Positions 23,092 to 32,182 are shown, counted from the stretch's first letter. The stretch is DNA of 38,473 nt from Nocardia niwae NBRC 108934 = DSM 45340 (GCF_001613465.1 NZ_BDCK01000057.1:1-38473), one strand, 5' to 3'. Program-made: numbers and translations. Notes: generated by a model from the letters alone, not told the origin.

Positions 23092-24807
23092 TCAGCCCCG
23101 GGTAGGCGGCGACTCCGCGTGATCGGACGCCGGAGCCGTCACCCGCGGCGGCGCCGGCGTCACCTCACCGGGCCCGGTGCTGGACGCCGGAGCCGTCACC
23201 CGCGGCGGCGCGGGAGTCGCGTCAGCGAGATCGGCGCTGTTCGCTTCGGAGCCCTTCTCCCGGACCAACCGCAGTGGCGGCCGCGTGGACGGAGCATGCA
23301 CCACGGCCGGAACATCCCGATTACGACGGGTTTTGGTCCACGGCGTGACCGTGGGCCCGCCTACTTTGGGCGTGGCCTTCGCCGGACGTTCGGACTTCGG
23401 CGCCGTGGGTGCCGACATGCGCGGCTGCGGCACGGCTCGGCCCCAAGGAGTGGCCGCCGCTCCCGGACTCTGCCGCGCCGCAAGCGGAACTCCTGGGGAA
23501 TCGCCCAGAACGGGGCCTGCGGCCGCAGGGGTTCTCCCAGCGGGTACCGGGTCGGCGAGTCCAGCCGCTTCGGAGGCCCGACCGGATGGGCGGGCATCGG
23601 AGTCGCCCGGCGTTCGCGCCGCAACCTCCGGCGCCGCGTCGTGCACGGCGTCCGCTCCAGCGTGCGTGGACGTCGCGGACGGCCTTTCGATTCCCGCCGG
23701 TCGGTCGGCCGCGCTCAGGTCCACCCCGTTCGGCGCGACCTCCGGTGCCGCGGTCCTTTTCCCGGATTCCCAAGCCGACTCTCGTCCTTCCGACCCAGCC
23801 GGCGGGGAAGATCGCTCGCCGGTCGGAACCGGCGTACCCGTGCCGCCTTCCGATCCGTTTCGATCGGCCGCCCGTTCCGCGGCGCCCACCGCGTTCGGGG
23901 TGTCGCGTAGCGCGACGGGGACGCGCGCGTCGATTCCGGGCCCCTCGAGACCGATACCCGCCGCCGATGCGTTCGGGCCGAACCGCGACTTCGGCTGTTC
24001 GCCGCGCTGGAACGGAACTTCCCGCTCCGTCGCGGAGGGGCCACGCGGAGCGCTCGGATCGGTGGCGGGGTGCTGCGCCGCGTCCTCGAACGGCGTCGAT
24101 GTCGTGAAATCGAGTGTCGAGACGTTATCGGCGAATGTCGCCGCGTGCCGCATGATGTCGTCGGCGTGATCGTCGAGCACCTTCGCGAAGTGCTGCACCG
24201 CGTCCGGATCGATGCGCAGCGGAGCCGGTCTGCTCGACGACGGGATGTCGAGCGCGTCGCGGGTCGCGTCGTAGACGATTCCCTTGACCATGTCGTCGAT
24301 GGCCTTTTCGAGCGGTTCGATCGCCTTGCCGATGACTTCGGCGACGATGTAACCGATCAGGTACTGGGCCATCTCCTCACACAGCTTGCGAGCCGCTGCG
24401 GCGACCAGCGGCGCGGAAGGCGCCAGCGGCGGCGTGAGCATCATCGAGGTATAGGCCGCGGCCAGGGCGGCGAGTTCGGCCAGTACGGCGACCTTCACCA
24501 CGGTGATCACCGTCGCCGCGGCGTCGAGGGCCTGGCCCACGATCTTGCACGCGCTGTCGAGTTGCTGCATGTGGGCGGCGCTCATGCCCGCCCAGGTGGC
24601 GACCAGTTGCTGATAGGACTCCCCCGAGTAGAAGGCGCCCATCTGATCGATCACGCCGGTCGCGGAGTCGTGCGTGTCCCGCACCTGGGCGGCGAAGGTG
24701 CGCACATGCCCGGCGAGGGCGCGGACGTCGTCCTCGTTGATATCCGGGTAGGGAATACCACAGATGTTGAGAAACAGCGCGACCTCGCTGGGGATATTTA
24801 TGGCCAC
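23092..24807 (-). CDS. WXG100-like (CpnT-type N-terminal domain) secreted protein without visible toxin
   Basis: 571 residues from a GTG with GGAGGA in front. Residues about 1-200 form a helical domain: IPSEVALFLNICGIPYPDINEDDVRALA, then a WxG-type turn ATWAGMSAAHM (Trp72, Gly74), then amphipathic and hydrophobic helices ending KGIVYDATRD. This resembles the N-terminal domain of polymorphic type VII effectors such as CpnT. The remaining 370 residues are Ala/Pro/Arg-rich and disordered, with a repeated TPAPPRVTAPAS near the end, and no toxin or enzyme domain. It follows the NlpC/P60 gene by 24 bases. It may be an effector that lost its toxin, or a structural or surface protein. Confidence 0.75.
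   Translation of the reverse strand: MAINIPSEVALFLNICGIPYPDINEDDVRALAGHVRTFAAQVRDTHDSATGVIDQMGAFYSGESYQQLVATWAGMSAAHMQQLDSACKIVGQALDAAATVITVVKVAVLAELAALAAAYTSMMLTPPLAPSAPLVAAAARKLCEEMAQYLIGYIVAEVIGKAIEPLEKAIDDMVKGIVYDATRDALDIPSSSRPAPLRIDPDAVQHFAKVLDDHADDIMRHAATFADNVSTLDFTTSTPFEDAAQHPATDPSAPRGPSATEREVPFQRGEQPKSRFGPNASAAGIGLEGPGIDARVPVALRDTPNAVGAAERAADRNGSEGGTGTPVPTGERSSPPAGSEGRESAWESGKRTAAPEVAPNGVDLSAADRPAGIERPSATSTHAGADAVHDAAPEVAARTPGDSDARPSGRASEAAGLADPVPAGRTPAAAGPVLGDSPGVPLAARQSPGAAATPWGRAVPQPRMSAPTAPKSERPAKATPKVGGPTVTPWTKTRRNRDVPAVVHAPSTRPPLRLVREKGSEANSADLADATPAPPRVTAPASSTGPGEVTPAPPRVTAPASDHAESPPTRG
23125..23211. repeat. 30-bp direct repeat at the 3' end of the CpnT-like gene
   Basis: An identical 30-base stretch occurs at 23125-23154 and 23182-23211 (period 57 bases, in frame) and encodes the repeated PPRVTAPAS segment. 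The perfect identity, including third positions, points to a recent duplication. Confidence 0.85.
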
Positions 24808-24831
24808 GCGATCCTCCCCATGGTCACCGTG

Positions 24832-25779
24832 TCACAGCACCCGCACGACGACGGAGTTGCTATCCATGCGCGACCATTTCACCGTCGACCCCGTGTAGGG
24901 CGCCTCGATGACCATGCCGTTGCCCGCGGCCAGCTGCACGTGCTCCGGCCCTCTGGTGCTGAAGGAGGAACCGGGGAACACCAGGTCACCAGGACGCACG
25001 TCGTCGGGGTGCACCCGCACCCCGCTGTAGATCTGCTCATAGGTGGTGCGGGGCAGCACCACTTCGCCGTTGCTCGCCTGGGCGATGGCGTATTGCGTGA
25101 GGCCCGAGCAGTCGAATCCGCCGCCGCTCGGACCGCCCGCGCCACCACCGCCCCACACATAGGGGGTACCTAGCCAGTTGCTGGCGGCCAGCACGGCGTT
25201 GCCGCCCTTGGTTCCGTCCGAGCGCAAGGCGCTCTTGCGGCGCAACCGGGACGAGGAGCTGGACCTGGAGCGCGTCCGTCGCCGCCTGCGCGGCGTCGTA
25301 CCGTGCCTGGCCTGCCGGGTCGCCGGCGTCGCAGGCGGCATGATCTGCGCGGCCTGCTGCCGCGCGGCGGCGACATCGGCGTCGACCTGCTTGGTGGCAT
25401 TCGAGATGGTGGTTTGGGCGGCATCCAGCAGGGCGGGCCCGCTGAAGCGGGTGTCGGCCACCGAAGCGATCGCCTGTATCCGGCTCTGGAAATCCGCGAT
25501 GTGGTTGTTCAGACGACCGCGGCCGTTGACCGTTCCGTCACCGGACTCGCCCACGGCTTTGCCGACGACGCTGTCCTTGCCCGCGTGCGATTCCGCGATC
25601 GACATCTGCATGCCGTGCGCCTCGCCGTACCGTAGCGCCACCGCCCCGGCCTGGGGGCGCAGATCGGCGGCGAGCGCTTGGGTCGTGGTGGCCGCCTGGC
25701 CGGCGGGCTGACCGTCGCCGTACAGCGCGAGCAGCGATCGGAGTACTCCGTCCAGGTCGTTCGTCAGTGCCGGTGCCAT
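24832..25779 (-). CDS. NlpC/P60 peptidoglycan hydrolase with helical N-terminal domain
   Basis: 315 residues. An N-terminal helical domain (about 1-155) is followed by an NlpC/P60 domain (about 193-315) starting GGNAVLAASNWLGTPYVWGG. Catalytic Cys224 (FDCSGL), His280 (PEHVQL) and Glu292 (VIEAP) are present; a Cys-His-Glu triad is that of RipA. Expected role: cutting peptide stems of peptidoglycan, likely exported by ESX since no signal peptide is seen. The linker 158-180 is an odd Arg/Ser run (RRRRR, SSSSS). The same DNA in another frame reads ARYDAAQAATDALQVQLL, a normal-looking helix, so two compensating frameshifts are likely (25240-25330). First gene of a two-gene unit behind its own palindrome. 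Confidence 0.85.
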   Translation of the reverse strand: MAPALTNDLDGVLRSLLALYGDGQPAGQAATTTQALAADLRPQAGAVALRYGEAHGMQMSIAESHAGKDSVVGKAVGESGDGTVNGRGRLNNHIADFQSRIQAIASVADTRFSGPALLDAAQTTISNATKQVDADVAAARQQAAQIMPPATPATRQARHGTTPRRRRRTRSRSSSSSRLRRKSALRSDGTKGGNAVLAASNWLGTPYVWGGGGAGGPSGGGFDCSGLTQYAIAQASNGEVVLPRTTYEQIYSGVRVHPDDVRPGDLVFPGSSFSTRGPEHVQLAAGNGMVIEAPYTGSTVKWSRMDSNSVVVRVL

Positions 25780-25858
25780 TCGACCGACTCGCCATCGCTC
25801 ATCACCGACCGCCTCTCACACTCTCCAGCTATTGTGTCGCCCGAACCGAATCGGTCGT

Positions 25859-25876
25859 ATTCCCATTCGTGGGTGG
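25859..25876 (-). promoter_or_regulatory. Island palindrome upstream of the NlpC/P60 operon
   Basis: Minus strand CCACCCA-CGAA-TGGGAAT, ending 79 bases before the ATG at 25779. It is one of two copies in the 176-base divergent gap; this one has its better half toward the leftward genes. Confidence 0.55.
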
Positions 25877-25895
25877 GCAATCGAACTATGCGCCA

Positions 25896-25923
25896 CTTCC
25901 CATAATCGGGAAGCCGAGACAAT
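25896..25923 (+). promoter_or_regulatory. Island palindrome and -10-like box for the rightward gene at 25956
   Basis: CTTCCCA-TAAT-CGGGAAG (25896-25913), then CCGA and GACAAT (25918-25923). The only copy oriented with the plus strand, 42 bases before the only large plus-strand gene; its orientation follows the gene, which argues that the motif is functional. Confidence 0.65.
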
Positions 25924-25955
25924 GGATGTGACTTCTGGAAGGCGGTGGCGACGGT

Positions 25956-27092
25956 ATGGCCCCAACGGCAGCGGAGACCAAAGCCAAAAAAGCATCGGCG
26001 CTGGCGTCCACCCCTCTGGCCAGTGTGGCCTCCGAGGTCAAGCATTTCTGGCTGGTGGACCTGCACTGCCCGCCGGGAGCCTCGGAGGGGCTGCGCGCCT
26101 ATATCGCGATGGCGGACACCGCCATTCAGACCGCCGTCGACCTGCTCGGCCGCGGCATGACCACTCCCCCGCCGAAAGTCTCCGACCTGCTCGAGCCCGC
26201 CATCTACAAAGCGCTCGGCAAAGGCGAGGCGGACGACGAGTACCGCAAGACGATCGACAAGGTCGAGGCCAGGCAACTGCAGTTGCTGCAGATGGATGAC
26301 AAGGTGGTCAAGACCTCTGTCACGGTGGCCGCCGAACAGGTGCAGGCGCTGCGGTCCATCAAAACCATCGTGACCGAGCTCAACACCAAACTGAAGGCCG
26401 CGGGCACCGGCAAACTGAAGCCCGCGCAGGAGCTCCCGTTGCTCAAGGCGGTCGCCGCCGCCGTGGAGGCGGTATACGACAAGGTCACCGCCATCGCCGA
26501 CCTCAACGAGGACATGGCCAACGGCAAAGGGAACGGCAACTCCAACGGCGGCGGTCAGAACACCGGGGGCGGCACGGCCGGTGGCGCCAACGGCGGGGGC
26601 GGCGGCGGTGACGGTGGTCTTTCCTCGTTGCTGCCGATGCTCGCGATGCTGCCGATGGCCGCGATGCCGCTGGTATCCCAGATCCCTGAGATGTTGCAGA
26701 ACGCCGAAGAGAACAAGGCGAAGAAGGCCGAGGAAGACAAGAACAACGCCGCCCCGGGTCAGCCCGGACAGGCGCCGCCGCCCGGCAATCAAGGCCAGCC
26801 CGCGGCCGCGCCGCCGCAGGGCGATCCGAATGCGCAACCGGCCGCCGCGCAATCGGCCGCCGCACAGCCGGAAACCGCGCCACCCGGCGGCATCACCGCG
26901 GCACCGGCAGCAAATACCGCGCCGCCCGCCGAGCAGGATGGAACTCCGGCCGCTACCGCGGCACCCGGCGTGATCCCGGCTCGGCGGACCAGGGACGGAT
27001 CCGCGACCGCCCGGACGGGCAGCGAGACCGCTCAGGACGCGGAGACCGAGGGCGAAACGGCTCCGGAAGAAAGTTCCGTCATCGAGGCGTAG
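25956..27092 (+). CDS. Unrecognised helical ESX-associated protein with Gly/Pro-rich C-terminal half
   Basis: 378 residues. Residues 1-190 are helical, with a conserved-looking FWLVDLHCPPGASEGLRAYI and a coiled-coil-like part (about 95-185, including DKVEARQLQLLQMDDKVV). A Gly/Asn linker (190-220) leads to a Met-rich hydrophobic patch LSSLLPMLAMLPMAAMPLV (about 222-247), then a Lys/Glu stretch and a Pro/Ala/Gln-rich acidic tail. No signal peptide and no recognisable catalytic motif. The same linker-plus-Met-rich-patch plan occurs in two proteins of the 29617-37920 operon, so I infer a type VII substrate or accessory. I do not recognise the family. It is divergent from the NlpC/P60 unit, with its own palindrome. 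Confidence 0.75.
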   Translation: MAPTAAETKAKKASALASTPLASVASEVKHFWLVDLHCPPGASEGLRAYIAMADTAIQTAVDLLGRGMTTPPPKVSDLLEPAIYKALGKGEADDEYRKTIDKVEARQLQLLQMDDKVVKTSVTVAAEQVQALRSIKTIVTELNTKLKAAGTGKLKPAQELPLLKAVAAAVEAVYDKVTAIADLNEDMANGKGNGNSNGGGQNTGGGTAGGANGGGGGGDGGLSSLLPMLAMLPMAAMPLVSQIPEMLQNAEENKAKKAEEDKNNAAPGQPGQAPPPGNQGQPAAAPPQGDPNAQPAAAQSAAAQPETAPPGGITAAPAANTAPPAEQDGTPAATAAPGVIPARRTRDGSATARTGSETAQDAETEGETAPEESSVIEA

Positions 27093-27554
27093 TCGCGTCG
27101 AGCCGCCTTCGAAGGGCGGAGGCGGAAGAGATCTCGCGTGCCGGCGGTTCGGCATTCCACGGGCCGAGCCGCCGCGCTCACGGCGAGAGTATCGATCGCC
27201 GAGTTCGGTACCGGCTACTCAGTAGCAATGTGGTGAGAGCCGTGCGGATCGCACGCTCCACCGTGGCAATCGGCGTCGTCGACCGTCCACACAGCGCGCA
27301 TTTCCGTGCGCAGTACCGGTGCTACCGGAAGTCCTTCGGAGTCCCGCCCTTCCCGATGCGCAAGGTGGACGGCTGCCACATTCCTGTCACTGCTCGGCGA
27401 ATATCCGGAGGCGCTGTGACGGGTCCCCGGCACGGCCGGACTTCCGGGAACATTCCTCAGCGACCGACGTATCGAAGTCCGGCTCACGGCGCGGCGGGAT
27501 CGCACCCACCACGCCGTGCCCGGATCAATGAACTGCCTTACCTGCGCCGCACTT
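27093..27554. other. Convergent intergenic region, no gene seen
   Basis: The 462 bases between the converging genes ending at 27092 and 27555 contain only short open frames without family features (for example a plus frame from 27230). Apart from the hairpin at 27142-27174 I see no repeat, RNA gene or mobile element. Confidence 0.5.
27142..27174 (+). terminator. Probable terminator after the 25956 gene
   Basis: CGGCGGTTCGGC / GCCGAGCCGCCG, a 12-bp stem with one G-U pair and a 9-base loop, starting 50 bases after the stop. No U-run, the I-shaped form often seen in mycolata. Confidence 0.45.
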
Positions 27555-29486
27555 TCACGACTGCTCCGGAGGCGCCATCGGCGGCGGCGGGGTCGAAGGC
27601 GCGGCCACGACGGTGGGCGGCGGCCCTCCGGCGACCTCCGGTGCGGTGACCGACGGAACCACCGCGGGCGGGGCGACCCGCTCGGGCTGCACGGCGGTGG
27701 ACACCGGCGCCGGTGTCGAGACGAACTGGGGATGCAGCGTGACCTGTTCGTGCGCGTAGACGGCGTCGCGCAGGGTCTGCCTGCTCGTCTCGTTCGCCAG
27801 CAGCAGCACCAATTCGTTGCAACGCCGCTCGAAAACCATGCTGCGCAGAGGGGACGCCCCTACGTCCAGCCGCAGCTGCCCGATCTCCACCCGGCCCACG
27901 TCGACCCGCTGTCCCAGCATCGAGGCCGACAGCAGATCGTCGGCGTCCCGCAGTTCGTCCCACAGCTCGCGCGGCACCGGTCTTCCGGCTTGCAGTTCAG
28001 CGAGGATCCGTTCCCGAACCCGGCGCGAGGTCGCGGCTTCGACGGGCGCCGGTCCGGAGCGTCCGACCTGCCCGTGGGCGTCGACGGCCAGTTCCACGCA
28101 ACGCGATCGCACCTGTGCGTCGGGTACCGACGAGACATGCTCCAGGCCGGCGATCGAACCGGTCAGACCGAGCCGGTCGGCCGTATCCGGTGTGAACTCG
28201 CGCAGGTCGACGTCGTAGGACGGGGCGACGAGCCCCTCCATCGCCGCTTCACCGAAGCGGTTGCGCAACCCCGGATCGATCGGGCCGGAGGACACGAGCG
28301 CAGACAGACTCGCGTTCGCCTTCGCACCCCAGGCCAAACCGAATTCCGCCAGGACCCGGGCCGGATCGGTGACTCCCTCCCACGGCGATCCGGCGCCGTC
28401 GTCGGCGGCGAGCAACTCGTCCCAGTTCCACGGAGTGGACACCTCACGCGGCAGGAACAATCCGGCGGGCAACCACCCACGTCCTTCGTTCGACGTGATG
28501 AAGACGCCCGTTCCACCGGGACCCCGCATCACCGCGACGGCCCAGGCCATGCCCATCGGGGAGTCCACCGCGGCGAGCACGCTCCCGAGCAGCGTCCTGG
28601 CCAGCACCAGATCGTCGTTCACCTGGCCGCCTACCACGTACGCGGGCTCGCCCTCCTTGTCCTTCGCCGAGGCGACGGCGGCCGCGAACGGGCTCGCCAC
28701 CGGCACCGGCATGGGCGGCAGATCCGACCGGCCCGTCGCGCCGGTGGGCGGCTGCGTGACGCCTCGATCGTCCGGAGCCCCGTTGAGCGGGCCGACTCCG
28801 GCGGGCGGCATGCCCGCCGTCGACGGTGCTGTCACGCCGGTGCTCGACGGGCCACCCGGTGTCGTCGTCGTTCCCGTCGCGTTCGGCGTGCCGGTGCCAT
28901 TGGCGCCCACCGGATCCGGCGACGCGGCGGTAGCGCCGGGCACGCCCGCACCGGTCGGGGACGCCTCGCCCGGTTTGCCTTGCGAAGCGGCGAGCGGGTC
29001 GGTCTGAGTGCCGTCGGGGGCGGCAGAATCGCGGCCGGCGGAACCGGGACCGGACGTCACCGGGTCGGCATCGGGCGATGCCCCTGGCGTGGACACGGAG
29101 GGCGGCGGCGTGGGGCGGTCCGTACCGACCGGATCGGTCGAGCTTCCCGGGACCGGGGACGGGTGATCGGTGAGACCGGCCACCTGCCGGATGTGCTGGG
29201 CGAAGTCGTCGTCGGATTGCTCGTAGGCGTCCGCGGACGCGCGCAACGATTCAGCAGTGCGATCGTGTTCGCTGGCCAGCGCCTCGCCCGCGCGCTGCCG
29301 TGCGTCGTAGTACCGCTCCAGCGCCTCATAGACCGGGTAGGCGATCTTGCCGTAGGTGGGCAGGAAGTTGGCGAGCCATTCCGCCGGCGGCTTGGCCCAT
29401 TCCCTGGTATCGGCGGCCACCCGACGGTGTTGGTCGGCCAACTGACGCAAAACCGCAGGGTCGATTTCCAGGCTGCTGTTCGGCAT
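27555..29486 (-). CDS. EspC-type N-terminus fused to EspK-like C-terminal domain (short paralogue)
   Basis: 643 residues. The N-terminal 100 residues form a helical hairpin of the EspC/type VII target kind, ending with the secretion motif YxxxD (Y88-EQS-D92). Residues about 105-280 are Pro/Ser/Gly/Thr-rich. Residues about 283-590 form a conserved domain: LVLARTLLG, then GMAWAVAVMR, then TSNEGRGWLPAGLFLPRE and ELRDADDLLSASML, then MVFERRCNELVLLLA. It resembles the DUF5632/DUF5631 region of ESX-1 EspK and EspJ, and is shared with the next gene upstream. EspK helps secretion of EspB in M. tuberculosis. It forms a separate unit with its own palindrome. Confidence 0.75.
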   Translation of the reverse strand: MPNSSLEIDPAVLRQLADQHRRVAADTREWAKPPAEWLANFLPTYGKIAYPVYEALERYYDARQRAGEALASEHDRTAESLRASADAYEQSDDDFAQHIRQVAGLTDHPSPVPGSSTDPVGTDRPTPPPSVSTPGASPDADPVTSGPGSAGRDSAAPDGTQTDPLAASQGKPGEASPTGAGVPGATAASPDPVGANGTGTPNATGTTTTPGGPSSTGVTAPSTAGMPPAGVGPLNGAPDDRGVTQPPTGATGRSDLPPMPVPVASPFAAAVASAKDKEGEPAYVVGGQVNDDLVLARTLLGSVLAAVDSPMGMAWAVAVMRGPGGTGVFITSNEGRGWLPAGLFLPREVSTPWNWDELLAADDGAGSPWEGVTDPARVLAEFGLAWGAKANASLSALVSSGPIDPGLRNRFGEAAMEGLVAPSYDVDLREFTPDTADRLGLTGSIAGLEHVSSVPDAQVRSRCVELAVDAHGQVGRSGPAPVEAATSRRVRERILAELQAGRPVPRELWDELRDADDLLSASMLGQRVDVGRVEIGQLRLDVGASPLRSMVFERRCNELVLLLANETSRQTLRDAVYAHEQVTLHPQFVSTPAPVSTAVQPERVAPPAVVPSVTAPEVAGGPPPTVVAAPSTPPPPMAPPEQS

Positions 29487-29520
29487 GCTCGATCAGATCC
29501 TTCCCACCACACGTCCCCTT

Positions 29521-29548
29521 ATTGTCGATCCTTCCCATTGATGGGGAG
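29521..29548 (-). promoter_or_regulatory. Island palindrome and -10-like box upstream of 27555-29486
   Basis: Minus strand CTCCCCA-TCAA-TGGGAAG (29548-29531), then GATC and GACAAT (29526-29521), ending 44 bases before the ATG at 29486. A second copy of the half-site TGGGAAGGATC lies just downstream (29507-29517) and doubles as ribosome site. Confidence 0.62.
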
Positions 29549-29616
29549 TGCCTGGCGGTCACGCGATTCGGCATTTGCCAGTGACATCGAGGGCGCCGTT
29601 TGTCGACAGCTACTGA

Positions 29617-32175
29617 TCAGCGGCCTGGCCCCGCGGTGATGGTCGGGCGGCGAGCCGGAGCTGCGGCGGGTGTGGGAGCCGGTGCGTTGAAGGCCGGATG
29701 ACCCACGATCTGCGTGTGCGCGTACATCGCGTCGCGCAGAGCCGGTCGAGTCGCCGCCTCCGCCAACAGCAGCACGAGTTCGTCGCAGCGCCGTTCGAAG
29801 ACCATGGCGCGCAGGCCGCTCATCTCCGACGCGTACCGGCCGTCGGTGCGGTCGGCGCGCAACTCGCCGAGCGGGATCCGCGAGACATCGGCGCGCATCG
29901 ACAGCATCGTCGCGGTGAGCAGGTCGTCGGCATCCCGGAGTTCCTCCCACCACTGCTGGGGCACTTCGCGGCGCTGCCGCAACGCTTCGAGGATTCGTTC
30001 GCGTGCCGCGGGCGCTCCCAGCGCGGCCGGGGAACCGAGACCGGCGCTGCGGACCCGGACGTGTGCGTCGGAGGCCAACTCCCAGCATCGCAGCCCGATC
30101 TCCGACTCCGGCGTGGCCGCGGCCCGCTGCACCAGAGCCGGGGCCGCGATCAATTCCAGACGGTCGACCAGACTGGGCCTCGGCGCGCTGAAATCCATCG
30201 CCGACGAGGCGGTCACCTCCCCTTCGATCGGCACCTCCCCCAACTGCCGTCGAAGTTCGGCGTCGACCTCTTCGGAGGAGACGACGGCGGTCAGCCGAGC
30301 ACCGGACTTGCGCCCCCAGGCGATCCCGAACTCCGCCAGCACGCGCGCGGGGTCGGCGACCCCCTCCCATGCGCTCTCGGTCACCTCCCACACCCACGGC
30401 GTGGATATCTCACGCGGCAGGTACAGCCCGGCTGGTATCCAGCCGCGTCCCTCGTTCGAGGTGACGAACGCGGCGATCCCGCTCTGGTGGCGCATCACCG
30501 AAACCGCCCACCCGAGGCCGAGGACCGCGTCGCCTGCGGCGGCCAGGACGCCCCCGAGCAGCGTGCGGGCCAGCACCAGGTCCCCGTCCACTCGCGCCCC
30601 CAGGACGAACGCGGGCGCCGCCGAGGTCATGGCCGCACCGACGACGTTGCGCATCGAATCGTCGCTGTCGTCGGCCTCGTCCTTGCCCGCGTCCGCGCGC
30701 TGCTCGTTCCGCTCGGGCGGCTGCGTCTTGCCCGCAGCGCCCGCACCGGGAGGCGGCCCCGCGCCCACCGCCGTGACCTTGGGCGCGGCGGCCGGGGCGC
30801 GCGATTCGCCGGGTGGAGCCGTGGTCTGCTTCGCCTGCACTTGCGGCGGACCCGAACTCGCCTGCGCGGCTGGAGCGGAGACTGCCGGTCCGGAGGGACC
30901 GCTGGATGCCGCCGAGGCGGCCGGTGCTGGTGACGCCAGGTAACCCGGCGTCACCACGGGCGGAGGAAGGACAAAGGGCGGTGCCACCGATGCCGCCGGG
31001 TCGGCCGCGGACACAGCGACATCGGTGAACTGCTCGTGTGCGGCGGCGGCGTGCGTTTCCGCCGACGAAACGGTGGTGGAGCGGTCACGGGTCCCGGACT
31101 CGGCCTCGTCGACCGAGACATCCGAGCCCCGTCCGTGCGAATCCTGCGCGTCCGAACCGGGCGCATCGTGGTCGCCGCCGTCCGCCGGCACTCCACGATC
31201 GGAAGCTATCGGCTCGGTATCCGTGAGCTGCGCGCGAGGCGGGCCGCCCGCGGTTGTCAGGCCGGGTCCGGCGTCGGTGGCGCCACCGGGAGTATGGCTC
31301 ACGGGGACGGCTGTCGTTCCGCTGGGCGGGTACTGCCCGGGTACCGGGTCCGTAGCCGGAGGTTCGGTCGAAGTGTCCTGGTTCGTGCGGGGATCCGGCT
31401 CCCGGCCGACTTCGTCTCCGGGCAACGACGGGTCGGCCGTATCGACGACCGGCTGCTCGTCCACGTTCTCCGGGATCACCACAACGGGCGTATCGTCCTT
31501 CGGCCGATCGGTCCGCGGCGATCCGTTGTGCCGTGGATCGCCGGAGTGGTCGGTCGCGGGCCGGTGCTGTCCCCGGTCGCCCGCACCGTGGTCGTTGCCG
31601 CTGTGATCGGTCGCATTGCGATGACCCGGTCCCCAAGGCCCCGGCTGCCCCAGCGCGTCGGCGATCAATCCCAGGCTGGGCAGCCCCTGTGGGCTGATCG
31701 AACTGAGCGCCGCCCGGACGACATCCTCCACGTCTTCCCTTGCCGCGGAGATCATTCCGGGAATCCGGCTGCGAATGGCCTGGGCGTCGGATTCGTCGTC
31801 CTCCGCTGCGGCCGCGCGTTTGGTCGCGTTGACCCTCGCCGTAGCCTCCTCGACGATGTCGAGGATCTTGTTGCGGGTCCGGTACACCAGGTCGGAGAAG
31901 TCCCGGAAGGTATCCGCCGCGGCCTCCAGCGCGTCGGCGAACGCCTGCGGATTCATCCCCTGGCGCACCATGTCGTTCTTGACCGGTTGCAGCCCGGCGC
32001 TGGAACGGGCACTTTCGTCGAAGTCGCGTCGTCTGCGGTCGGCGTCGAGCAGATCCAGCGCCCCCGCACCGTCCCGCGCCAGACGCTCCAGCGCACTCCA
32101 GTCCCCCGGCGAGATCGCCGGCCAGTTGTCGCCGACAATGGCGTCCCAGTACGGACTGTCGCGCTCCGGTTCCAT
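29617..32175 (-). CDS. EspK-like protein with a helical secretion-type N-terminus (long paralogue)
   Basis: 852 residues from the ATG at 32175, seven bases after the upstream stop; the longer open frame upstream overlaps the neighbouring gene and is rejected. Residues about 1-180 are helical and Trp-containing (DNWPAISPGDWSALERLA), unlike the paralogue. A long Pro/Ser/Thr/Asp region follows (about 190-520). Residues about 522-830 match the C-terminal domain of the 27555 gene almost throughout: DLVLARTLLGGVLAA, TSNEGRGWIPAGLYLPRE, WEGVADPARVLAEFGIAWG and VFERRCDELVLLLAEA. Last gene of the leftward Esp operon. I infer an EspK-type cytosolic or co-secreted helper of the EspB-like protein. Confidence 0.75.
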   Translation of the reverse strand: MEPERDSPYWDAIVGDNWPAISPGDWSALERLARDGAGALDLLDADRRRRDFDESARSSAGLQPVKNDMVRQGMNPQAFADALEAAADTFRDFSDLVYRTRNKILDIVEEATARVNATKRAAAAEDDESDAQAIRSRIPGMISAAREDVEDVVRAALSSISPQGLPSLGLIADALGQPGPWGPGHRNATDHSGNDHGAGDRGQHRPATDHSGDPRHNGSPRTDRPKDDTPVVVIPENVDEQPVVDTADPSLPGDEVGREPDPRTNQDTSTEPPATDPVPGQYPPSGTTAVPVSHTPGGATDAGPGLTTAGGPPRAQLTDTEPIASDRGVPADGGDHDAPGSDAQDSHGRGSDVSVDEAESGTRDRSTTVSSAETHAAAAHEQFTDVAVSAADPAASVAPPFVLPPPVVTPGYLASPAPAASAASSGPSGPAVSAPAAQASSGPPQVQAKQTTAPPGESRAPAAAPKVTAVGAGPPPGAGAAGKTQPPERNEQRADAGKDEADDSDDSMRNVVGAAMTSAAPAFVLGARVDGDLVLARTLLGGVLAAAGDAVLGLGWAVSVMRHQSGIAAFVTSNEGRGWIPAGLYLPREISTPWVWEVTESAWEGVADPARVLAEFGIAWGRKSGARLTAVVSSEEVDAELRRQLGEVPIEGEVTASSAMDFSAPRPSLVDRLELIAAPALVQRAAATPESEIGLRCWELASDAHVRVRSAGLGSPAALGAPAARERILEALRQRREVPQQWWEELRDADDLLTATMLSMRADVSRIPLGELRADRTDGRYASEMSGLRAMVFERRCDELVLLLAEAATRPALRDAMYAHTQIVGHPAFNAPAPTPAAAPARRPTITAGPGR

Positions 32176-32182
32176 CAGCGAA

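Noticed and set aside
27230..27649. Plus-strand open frame in the convergent gap
   Set aside because: It has no recognisable domain, no good ribosome site, and runs into the antisense of the 27555 gene.
29507..29548. GGGAA half-sites as -35 boxes of an ECF sigma factor (GGAA...CGTC/GTT type)
   Set aside because: No consistent CGTC or GTT element is found 15-17 bases downstream at the eight sites, and the symmetrical left half would be unexplained.
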